From Candidatus Thorarchaeota archaeon SMTZ1-45 (GTDB lineage: Archaea; Asgardarchaeota; Thorarchaeia; Thorarchaeales; Thorarchaeaceae), in the NCBI GenBank assembly GCA_001563335.1, contig LRSL01000092.1, positions 1 through 36,229 on the forward strand: DNA of 36,229 bases, in the 5' to 3' direction. Both the position numbers and the translations under genes were made by a program. How positions within the stretch are numbered: position 1 is the stretch's first letter; every line of letters starts with the position of its first letter. The notes under the pieces are model-generated. The model was not told where the DNA came from. It ran no database searches and saw only the letters and a list, made by a program, of their open reading frames with translations. Positions 8,974-14,346 of this stretch are shown piece by piece.

Positions 8974-9600
8974 CTATTTCTTGCAATATCTGAAAGTGCA
9001 TCTCTTATCTCCTGCTGCTATCGTTTCATTTCGCGAGAATTCTATCCAATCTTCAATAAGATAAGCTATAATCATGTCATAATCGCATAGTATAGATCCC
9101 AACTCAGGCTTCCCTGCCTCTCTAAGGATATCGAAGTAGAAACAATTTTGAATATCAAAACCAAAACAATCCTTTTCGTTCTCCACCTCTACGACTTGGA
9201 AATAGTCATTATCATAATTCGCAGCATTTCCCTTTTGGACCCATTTAGTGAATTCATCCCATGGATTATCTGATTGTTGTATACTTGCTACTTCTGTCTT
9301 CAAGTAATCTAAAAGCATGCTATGATATATGGAAATCGCAGTTTCTTTCAACGCATTGAACGAAGCTCTAACTTCACAGAGAACATCATCTAGTGCCATC
9401 AAGAAAAGTGAGTTTATACCATGCCTCTTTGCAAGTAAATCTGGCATCATATGTTCGTAATTGTTATAGTGGATCTCGAATTGTCTACTAAAGAGCTTGT
9501 GCATTGCTTCACCTTTATCACCAAATTGCTTGTTTAGTTCCTTCAATGTTAGCTCTGAGAAGAAATCGATAAGTTGTTGAGTTTGCTCATCTTGAGCCAT
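8974..9600 (-). CDS. L-2-amino-thiazoline-4-carboxylic acid hydrolase family protein
   Basis: About 208 residues, all helical at first and then with the family's C-terminal half: FDIQNCFYFDILREAGKPE, ILCDYDMI and a final GDKRCTFRYCK. The order Cys, then an Glu/Leu-rich stretch, then CDxD, then a terminal G..xCxFRxC matches the ATC hydrolase family, whose named member opens the thiazoline ring in bacterial L-cysteine production. Many relatives have unknown substrates and look like ligand-binding proteins, so this is a family call only. The ATG at 9600 is preferred; TTG at 9630 is the alternative. It is divergent from the short-ORF locus and shares its 5' region. Confidence 0.68.
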   Translation of the reverse strand: MAQDEQTQQLIDFFSELTLKELNKQFGDKGEAMHKLFSRQFEIHYNNYEHMMPDLLAKRHGINSLFLMALDDVLCEVRASFNALKETAISIYHSMLLDYLKTEVASIQQSDNPWDEFTKWVQKGNAANYDNDYFQVVEVENEKDCFGFDIQNCFYFDILREAGKPELGSILCDYDMIIAYLIEDWIEFSRNETIAAGDKRCTFRYCKK

Positions 9601-9690
9601 TTTCAAATCACATTTTACTTTCTTATTCAAAATCTAAGTTTCTGATTACCCTTGATATGCTTGTCTATGTTTAATTTTACTCTTATGAAT

Positions 9691-9720
9691 AGTCACAATA
9701 TGTGACTTCTTTATGTGACC
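9691..9720. promoter_or_regulatory. Palindromic operator candidate with extra half-site
   Basis: Bases 9691-9707 are a perfect inverted repeat, AGTCACA-ATA-TGTGACT (7-base arms, 3-base spacer). A third TGTGACC half-site follows at 9714-9720. The block lies between the divergent ATC-hydrolase gene and the short-ORF locus, 18 bases before a TATA box, which is a good place for a dimeric regulator. The same GTCACA element recurs at 9953-9971 and, inverted, at 10006-10012. Confidence 0.6.
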
Positions 9721-9737
9721 CTCAGAAGTGGCTTCGG

Positions 9738-9745
9738 TATATATA
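9738..9745 (+). promoter_or_regulatory. TATA box of the short-ORF locus
   Basis: TATATATA, followed by CTAAA. The expected transcription start, about 25 bases on, falls near 9768. That leaves only about 10 bases before the ATG at 9778, fitting the lack of an SD site in front of the first short ORF. Confidence 0.6.
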
Positions 9746-9777
9746 CTAAATCTGAGCAGTATTTCTTGTGAAATATC

Positions 9778-9885
9778 ATGGCTCTAACAACTAACTCACG
9801 AAACACATCTGTGCTAAAGAACATGAAGGACAGAAGTATAACTACTGAAGCCCTGACTTATGCCTATATGACTGTACTAAGGTGA
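9778..9885 (+). CDS. Short peptide A (35 aa), motif-bearing
   Basis: ATG to TGA, 35 residues, starting MALTTNSRNTSV and ending TTEALTYAYMTVLR. It is too short for ordinary gene finders. The support is threefold. A TATA box lies 33 bases upstream. The C-terminal motif T-x-A-[LI]-T-x-A-Y recurs in peptides C and D. The three copies differ at silent sites (GCC/GCA, GCC/GCT, TAT/TAC), which suggests selection on the peptide. The AGGTGA at its end could act as SD for the next frame, which starts 7 bases later. It has no signal peptide and no cysteine. Function is not known; a secreted or modified peptide or a regulatory leader are both possible. Confidence 0.5.
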   Translation: MALTTNSRNTSVLKNMKDRSITTEALTYAYMTVLR

Positions 9886-9892
9886 TAGAGAA

Positions 9893-10021
9893 ATGGTCTA
9901 TACTGAGCAAGATGTCTGTTGGATTTTTACAAGTACTGCTTTGCATAGTGACTGGTCACAAGGTGGTCACAAAACTGGTCAGTTAGTATCAGAAACACCA
10001 TATCTTGTGACCAACCTATAG
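9893..10021 (+). CDS. Short ORF B (42 aa), possibly non-coding
   Basis: ATG to TAG, 42 residues (starting MVYTEQDVCWIF), seven bases after peptide A and preceded by AAGGTGATAG as a good SD. It lacks the A-[LI]-T-x-A-Y motif of its neighbours. Its second half is made of GTCACA-type repeats (positions 9953-9982 and 10004-10013) that look like operator sites or an RNA stem. The frame may therefore be an accident of a regulatory stretch. It is kept because spacing and ribosome binding sites run unbroken through it. No function can be proposed. Confidence 0.3.
   Translation: MVYTEQDVCWIFTSTALHSDWSQGGHKTGQLVSETPYLVTNL
9953..9982. repeat. TGGTCACAA direct repeats at 11-12 base spacing
   Basis: TGGTCA begins at 9953, 9964 and 9976, extending to TGGTCACAA in the first two. 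The spacing is about one helical turn. The first copy (TGGTCACAAG, 9953-9962) is a perfect inverted repeat of CTTGTGACCA at 10004-10013, and GTGACTGGTCAC overlaps the first unit. It could be a regulator's binding array or a 10-bp RNA stem. It shares its core with the palindrome at 9691-9707. Confidence 0.6.
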
Positions 10022-10037
10022 GAAGGTGTGAAAGATT

Positions 10038-10133
10038 ATGGCTCTTTTAAAATACGGGCTCCAATTTGCGTGGTTTAACAAAAATGCACTTCAAACTAGT
10101 GCCATTACTCATGCTTACGCCTACAGGAGGTAA
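10038..10133 (+). CDS. Short peptide C (31 aa), motif-bearing
   Basis: ATG to TAA, 31 residues. It starts MALLKYGLQFAW and ends LQTSAITHAYAYRR. AGGAAGGTG about 9 bases before the ATG is a strong SD, 16 bases after the stop of frame B. It shares T-x-A-I-T-x-A-Y with peptides A and D, the MAL start with A, and the Arg-Arg end with D. The final codons AGG AGG TAA form AGGAGGT, the SD for peptide D, so the two are likely translationally coupled. The first third is hydrophobic and aromatic. Function unknown. Confidence 0.55.
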   Translation: MALLKYGLQFAWFNKNALQTSAITHAYAYRR

Positions 10134-10138
10134 GTTGC

Positions 10139-10207
10139 TTGACGAAAAAGAACAATTCTCGCACCATCTCCACTCGTGCAATCACTGACGCCTACTTCAG
10201 GAGGTAG
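10139..10207 (+). CDS. Short peptide D (22 aa), motif-bearing
   Basis: TTG to TAG, 22 residues. It starts MTKKNNSRTI and ends ISTRAITDAYFRR. The TTG lies 7-8 bases after the AGGAGGT that closes peptide C, an ideal spacing. Like C it ends with AGG AGG and a stop. The core S-T-R-A-I-T-D-A-Y aligns without gaps to the cores of A and C. The N-terminal half is basic. It is the shortest copy and could be either a mature-size peptide or the remnant of a longer one. Function unknown. Confidence 0.5.
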   Translation: MTKKNNSRTISTRAITDAYFRR

Positions 10208-10366
10208 TTTCACTGCAGGTCCTTCTCAAACACTATAATTTTGGTTTGAAATATCAACAAAATCTCGATTTTAAGTACAGGACACAAAATAATGCTTTGA
10301 GAATAATGTTTATATCCAAACCATTACTGAACAATGGTTGGTTGTATAAACCAATATCATGAAGTG
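10208..10366. other. Stretch after the motif-bearing ORFs: inverted repeat around TATA-like sites
   Basis: There is no gene with a normal start here, although the frame from 10207 to 10362 is open. Bases 10308-10351 form an imperfect inverted repeat: outer arms GTTTATA (10308-10314) and TATAAAC (10345-10351), inner arms AACCATT (10319-10325) and AATGGTT (10333-10339). Each outer arm holds a TATA-like sequence, one per strand. This may be a promoter-operator for the frame at 10367. Confidence 0.5.
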
Positions 10367-10489
10367 ATGACAATGACACGGTCGAATTTCCTCTCAACAG
10401 ATATGTTCTGTTTGACAAGTGAGGACAAGACGATTTGTGTTCAATCATTTGGTGCATTGTGTAATGCTGGTCTAAGTGTGTCAGATTAG
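10367..10489 (+). CDS. Short ORF E (40 aa), tentative
   Basis: ATG to TAG, 40 residues, starting MTMTRSNFLSTDMFC, with three cysteines and two possible ATGs (10367 and 10373). A TATA-like TTTATAT lies at 10309-10315 and a weak GAAGTGA precedes the start. It does not carry the A-[LI]-T-x-A-Y motif. Coding status rests only on position between the motif-bearing peptides and the downstream transporter. A 103-codon frame on the other strand covers the same bases and is considered less likely. Confidence 0.25.
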   Translation: MTMTRSNFLSTDMFCLTSEDKTICVQSFGALCNAGLSVSD

Positions 10490-10538
10490 AGCCACGCGAT
10501 TTCACATTATAGTTACATCGGACAAATCTCCTATCTCC

Positions 10539-10599
10539 GAATCTCCTAAGATGGGGATTCTGCATCGGCCCTCGTATGTGTGATCCGAGGGCTGATGCA
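10539..10599 (+). promoter_or_regulatory. Two back-to-back hairpins upstream of the MFS gene
   Basis: Hairpin 1 pairs GAATCTCC (10539-10546) with GGGGATTC (10553-10560), 8 pairs with one G-U and a 6-base loop. Hairpin 2 follows with no gap: TGCATCGGCCCTCG (10561-10574) pairs with CGAGGGCTGATGCA (10586-10599), 14 pairs with one G-U and an 11-base loop. No U-tract follows, so it is not a typical terminator. Coaxially stacked stems suggest a structured leader RNA, a processing site or a protein-binding element. Confidence 0.55.
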
Positions 10600-10620
10600 A
10601 TTCAAAGGAAGTTGACAGAC

Positions 10621-10725
10621 ATGAAACGTGAATCGAAAATCAGAATCAAGGTAACCAAAAAAGCACATCTTGAAAATACATCAACTTCGATTTCTTACGA
10701 AGATCACAAACAAAAGATTGAGTGA
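10621..10725 (+). CDS. Short basic ORF F (34 aa), tentative, just before the MFS gene
   Basis: ATG to TGA, 34 residues, starting MKRESKIRIKVTKK and ending SYEDHKQKIE, with many Lys/Arg residues. It ends 9 bases before the MFS start, and the GTGATGA over its stop is the only SD-like element for that gene, so the two could be coupled. AAAGGAAG lies about 12 bases before its own ATG. It could be a leader peptide for the transporter. It has at most a faint likeness (a Thr/Ser-rich patch) to peptides A, C and D. Coding status is uncertain. Confidence 0.33.
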   Translation: MKRESKIRIKVTKKAHLENTSTSISYEDHKQKIE

Positions 10726-10734
10726 TGATATTTC

Positions 10735-12291
10735 ATGAGTAGAATGAAATCCTTTCTAGGCTTACCAGATGCTACTGACAAAGTCATAAGACTAGCAAAA
10801 ATAATGGGAATATTGGGACCACTTGCCAATCTAACATTCTTCCTTTCAACTACATTCTATGTGATCTTTGTAGCAGAAGCTCTTGGTGGCGGTCCCGGTA
10901 TGTATCTCCAAGGTATTGGTCTAGTTGGAACTCTTGTGGTTGTACAGATGGTTGTGCAGATACTTCTCGACTACCCAACTGGCGCTGTTGGAGATTGGAT
11001 TGGACAGAGGTACATTATAGCTGGCGCAAATCTATCATATGGTGTTGCGTACATTCTAGTTTCCTTTGTGACAGTTGATACACCCTATATCACCCTAGTG
11101 GGCATCTATGCACTACAAGGATTTGCACAGTCACAATCAAGCGGTGCTTGGGGAGCTTGGTTTGATAACAACTACAGAGTTGCAATGCCTGGTGATTCAG
11201 ATAGGAAGCAATATGGAGTGTTCTGGGGGCGAATGGGTATGATAATGCAGATAGTTGCTACTGCCTCTTTGATTCCAGGTAGCATTCTAGCTGCTATATT
11301 CTCAAGAGCTTGGGTTTTCCAACTGCAAGGAGTCTTGGCCTTTCTCTTTGCTCTGGTTGTATTCAGATTAGTTCGAGATTTCCCCGAGGTTGAAGAAAAG
11401 AGAGCTCAGAATGGTGAACGTCCCGATCTAGGAGAGTATTTCTCAATCTTGAAGGGTGGTATCAGCTATCTTTTCAGACATGCATTTGTTAGGTATATTG
11501 CAGTTGGAACAATGTTAGCTGTTAGTTCAATCATGGTGTGGGGGAATCTTATTTTATTCCCAATGTACTACCTATATCTAATCACCGATGTTGGAGTCGC
11601 CAGCTTCAGGACGTTATTATTTATTCCTGGAATTTTCTCACAAGAACGGTCTGGCGTATGGTCTCGAAGGTTTGAGCCAAAGAAGTGGATCCCACGGTTT
11701 CGTCTGATGCAGACATGCGGGTTCATCTTTTTCTGGGTATTTGCAGCAATCATGTTGCTATTTCCACCTGCAGCACCCAGCACGAACGTATTGACTCTTT
11801 ACTGGCCATTCACAAGTATTGAACTCTTAACACTTCCTGCAGAGAATTTAATCCCGATTGTTCTCATATTCACAACATTCGTATCTACCAGTTTCTTCGG
11901 AGGATTTGCTGAAATCCTAACCCAAAGAGTATTGTTGGATGTCATTCCAAATAGAATTAGGAACTCTATGTATTCTCTCTTTCCAACGGTGGCAACTCTA
12001 CTAGCAATTCCACAGATTGCACTCTTTGGATGGTCGATCACTATAATTGGATTCCCATTGACTCTAGCCGCATGTGGTTTGATTTCATTTATGGGAGTAT
12101 TGCTCATAGTCCATGGCTTTAGACATGAACCTCCTGAACCTGACGGTGAAACCTGGGCGAATGGTGATGCCGTCTTGCCTCCAAAAGAGCCTGAACTTGG
12201 TGGAGCTGAGAAGCTATCCGAAGAAACTCTCCATAAAACCGAAGCAGGTGGGTTGGAGGAGATCGCAGAAGGAATTCTCCTAGAGGATTAA
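10735..12291 (+). CDS. Major facilitator superfamily transporter with acidic C-terminal tail
   Basis: 518 residues. The typical first MFS loop is LLDYPTGAVGDWIGQRY, a motif A variant seen in multidrug and peptide efflux permeases. About 12 hydrophobic helices follow, with a cytoplasmic loop near FPEVEEKRAQNGERPD. The last ~55 residues, after HGFRHEPPEPDGE, are hydrophilic and strongly acidic, unusual for a simple permease. The ATG at 10735 is 9 bases after short ORF F. The gene is the only long frame downstream of the short-peptide locus and could export its products, but this link is positional only. A clear hairpin ends the unit 10 bases after the stop. Confidence 0.85.
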   Translation: MSRMKSFLGLPDATDKVIRLAKIMGILGPLANLTFFLSTTFYVIFVAEALGGGPGMYLQGIGLVGTLVVVQMVVQILLDYPTGAVGDWIGQRYIIAGANLSYGVAYILVSFVTVDTPYITLVGIYALQGFAQSQSSGAWGAWFDNNYRVAMPGDSDRKQYGVFWGRMGMIMQIVATASLIPGSILAAIFSRAWVFQLQGVLAFLFALVVFRLVRDFPEVEEKRAQNGERPDLGEYFSILKGGISYLFRHAFVRYIAVGTMLAVSSIMVWGNLILFPMYYLYLITDVGVASFRTLLFIPGIFSQERSGVWSRRFEPKKWIPRFRLMQTCGFIFFWVFAAIMLLFPPAAPSTNVLTLYWPFTSIELLTLPAENLIPIVLIFTTFVSTSFFGGFAEILTQRVLLDVIPNRIRNSMYSLFPTVATLLAIPQIALFGWSITIIGFPLTLAACGLISFMGVLLIVHGFRHEPPEPDGETWANGDAVLPPKEPELGGAEKLSEETLHKTEAGGLEEIAEGILLED

Positions 12292-12301
12292 ACACCGAAA
12301 T

Positions 12302-12325
12302 AAGGCTGCAACACTATGCAGCCTT
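12302..12325 (+). terminator. Hairpin terminator after the MFS gene
   Basis: AAGGCTGCA (12302-12310) and TGCAGCCTT (12317-12325) form a perfect 9-bp stem with a 6-base loop, 10 bases after the stop, followed by a moderately T-rich stretch. Confidence 0.65.
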
Positions 12326-12392
12326 CAATTCATTTTGTATACCAGCGTAAAGTTAATACTGACTCTCGCAGATTGAACATTGGTGCTTACAA

Positions 12393-13223
12393 TTGACGGA
12401 TAGACCACAGTTTCTGACCGTTTCTTATTCTGACTCAGGTCTTAGTACAATGAGTTATGAACGAAAGATGGTCCGTGAAAAAGATGTGAAATTTGATGGA
12501 GAGGATGGTTCACTAGAGGTTACTGATGTTCGACTTGTCTGGTACAAGAAACCCTCCGGAGGCGGATGGAAAAAATGGGGTGCTTTAGCAGGTGCTGTTG
12601 CAGGAGCCGCCCTGCTTGAAGGTGCAGGACGACAAATGGGTGGTATAGGTCGCCATGTAACACGTTCATTGGCTAGAGGCATAACATACGCCGCTGTTGG
12701 AACTGCAATCTCTTCTTGGACCGCTGATTCATACTATAATAGAGATAAAGATGGTAATACAGAAAGTTTGGCTCTTCCTCTAATTGCGATTAGTCAAGCC
12801 AGTCAAAGTGGTGACCGATTGATCGTTGAATTAAGGTCTGGAGGAACAATGGAGTTTAATTTTAAGCAGAGGAAAGTAATACCCTCAATTCTTGCGAATG
12901 TGATATCTGCACAGGAACAAGGCAAATGTCCTTATTGTGGAACTAATGCTGGAAACGTTCCGAGCTGTCCAAACTGTGGAGGTGTCATCGAAGGTGGTTC
13001 AGGTGGAGCTCCTCATGGTGGTGCTGAAGCACATACTGGTGCAGGCGGACCTGGTTCGATGACGATCCATTATACAGATCGAGATGGTGATGGTCAACCA
13101 GACTCTGTTACTGTAACTGGTGCTGGTGTACCTGGTGGTGCTCAGGCTGGTTTTTGCAGAAATTGTGGGACTCCATATCCTCAAGGTGCAAGATTCTGTA
13201 ATTCTTGTGGACAACGAGTTTGA
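12393..13223 (+). CDS. Double zinc-ribbon protein with glycine-zipper segment
   Basis: 276 residues of unknown function. Residues ~1-60 look like a small beta-rich domain (KDVKFDGEDGSLEVTDVRL). A Gly/Ala segment, WGALAGAVAGAALLEGAG (~62-79), resembles a glycine zipper that could touch a membrane. Beta-strands follow, then a zinc ribbon starting at Cys179 (CPYCG...CPNCGG), a Gly-rich linker, a Ca2+-loop-like DRDGDGQPD, and a second ribbon, CRNCG...CNSCGQ, at the very end. TTG at 12393 is taken as start; ATG at 12450 is the alternative. The gene is monocistronic and closed by a palindromic terminator. The domain set is common in archaeal proteins without assigned roles. Confidence 0.75.
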   Translation: MTDRPQFLTVSYSDSGLSTMSYERKMVREKDVKFDGEDGSLEVTDVRLVWYKKPSGGGWKKWGALAGAVAGAALLEGAGRQMGGIGRHVTRSLARGITYAAVGTAISSWTADSYYNRDKDGNTESLALPLIAISQASQSGDRLIVELRSGGTMEFNFKQRKVIPSILANVISAQEQGKCPYCGTNAGNVPSCPNCGGVIEGGSGGAPHGGAEAHTGAGGPGSMTIHYTDRDGDGQPDSVTVTGAGVPGGAQAGFCRNCGTPYPQGARFCNSCGQRV

Positions 13224-13240
13224 TTAATAACATAATAGGA

Positions 13241-13258
13241 GGGCTCAATATTGAGCCC
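13241..13258 (+). terminator. Palindromic terminator after the zinc-ribbon gene
   Basis: GGGCTCAATATTGAGCCC is a perfect 18-base palindrome, 17 bases after the stop, followed by ATCTTCTCTCTTTT. It lies between convergent genes and could also serve the cofE transcript. Confidence 0.7.
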
Positions 13259-13279
13259 ATCTTCTCTCTTTTGCATCCA

Positions 13280-14062
13280 TCAACGGAACATATCAGATTC
13301 CTTAGTTCTATTGATATCTACTGCTTTTTCAACACCATCTGAATACTCATATCCTCGAACAATCACAACTGGAATTCTCTCTCCAGCTTGACCCATCAAT
13401 GGCTCCACAAATGAAGCTAGTTCATCAATTTGACAGACAGTGGAGCGTTTCAAGACTCTTCCATACAGGTCACTCTTTCCCTTGTTATGTTTGAAAGCGT
13501 TGATTCCAGCACAACCAATGGCAACATTAACCAGGCCCTTTCTCCAAGGTCTACCTTGTGTATCTGAGATAACAACAGAAAGCTCAACACCTGTTTCTTT
13601 CTCAAGACCTTGAAGAATTAATTCTGCAGATTTGTCCGGGTTCTTTGGCAGAAGGACATACTCTTCCTCAGGTGCATTCGACTTGTCAACACCACTAAAA
13701 TTGCAAATTAGACCTGAATGAGTTTCTACAATTAATACACCATCACTCTTGATAACGACAGCAGATTCTCTAAGAGCAAGTTCTACATGGATTGGATTAA
13801 ACTTATTTCTTTCAGCGATTTCACGAGCTTGTTCTGATATATCAACATCTTTTACTCGAACAAATCTGTCTTCTGATTTTGATACAATTTTCGAGGCAAT
13901 TACTATGACATCTCCATTGACTAGGTTGATTTCCTCTCTCTTGATTGCATCAAGTATTATCTCAACTAGATCATCACCTGACTTAACGATTGGAATAGAA
14001 TGCAATGCTGTTGCTGAAACTCCGTGGGATGTCATTATCCTTCTCTTGATTGCGTTATCCAT
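13280..14062 (-). CDS. cofE: Coenzyme F420:L-glutamate ligase
   Basis: 260 residues, close to the usual ~250 of archaeal CofE. Recognisable stretches are NGDVIVIASKIVSKSEDR near the N-terminus, the metal and GTP region IVETHSGLICNFSGVDKSNAP, and VVISDTQGRPWRKGLVNVA in the second half. The enzyme adds L-glutamates to F420-0 through GTP hydrolysis, giving the polyglutamate tail of F420. Its presence implies the organism makes or finishes this deazaflavin cofactor. The start is ATG at 14062 (the Met at residue 10 is an alternative). A TATA-like TATTAAATT about 30 bases upstream suggests a short or absent leader. No other F420 gene lies in the window. Confidence 0.92.
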   Translation of the reverse strand: MDNAIKRRIMTSHGVSATALHSIPIVKSGDDLVEIILDAIKREEINLVNGDVIVIASKIVSKSEDRFVRVKDVDISEQAREIAERNKFNPIHVELALRESAVVIKSDGVLIVETHSGLICNFSGVDKSNAPEEEYVLLPKNPDKSAELILQGLEKETGVELSVVISDTQGRPWRKGLVNVAIGCAGINAFKHNKGKSDLYGRVLKRSTVCQIDELASFVEPLMGQAGERIPVVIVRGYEYSDGVEKAVDINRTKESDMFR

Positions 14063-14088
14063 TCAACGGAAAAGTCTGCCCATTGACC

Positions 14089-14121
14089 AATTTAATACCA
14101 ATAAGTTTAGAACACGTGTTC
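14089..14121 (-). promoter_or_regulatory. cofE promoter with a perfect palindrome
   Basis: On the minus strand a TATTAAATT box (14089-14097) lies about 30 bases before the cofE ATG. Just upstream of it is the perfect 12-base palindrome GAACACGTGTTC (14110-14121). The position suits an operator or activator site; no regulator is known. Confidence 0.45.
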
Positions 14122-14314
14122 CTGTATTATATTACTCCATGGTCACAATTTCCATATGACTTCAAATGTACTCTAAGTTGTACAAACCTACAGAATGAGC
14201 CGTTTTGAAGGGATTAGTGACAGAAATGATTAATATAGAATAAGAGAAATCCGACTATTCAACACAGAATGCTGTTACGTGGGAAAATCTGTCCTGCTGA
14301 ATTGACATGAGATG

Positions 14315-14323
14315 TATTATAAA
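14315..14323 (+). promoter_or_regulatory. TATA box of the topoisomerase VI operon
   Basis: TATTATAAA. The expected transcription start is near 14345, almost on the TTG at 14347, which supports that codon over the TTG at 14332 as the start of top6B. Confidence 0.5.
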
Positions 14324-14346
14324 GTTCGAAATTGGAGCGAATTACA

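Noticed and set aside
9953..10013. Repeats considered as a CRISPR array because a Cas4-like gene is in the window
   Set aside because: Units are about 9 bases at 11-12 base spacing with no spacers, and the Cas4-like pair is 24 kb away with no other cas gene.
10207..10362. Open frame after peptide D, reachable from its orphan AGGAGGT
   Set aside because: Only CTG or an internal TTG could start it, it lacks the shared motif, and it runs through the TATA-bearing inverted repeat. Possibly a decayed copy; not listed as a gene.
10254..10565. 103-codon frame on the minus strand in the short-ORF region
   Set aside because: It has no recognisable domain or clear SD, has an uneven composition, and covers the hairpin and inverted-repeat elements. 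It looks like a chance open frame.
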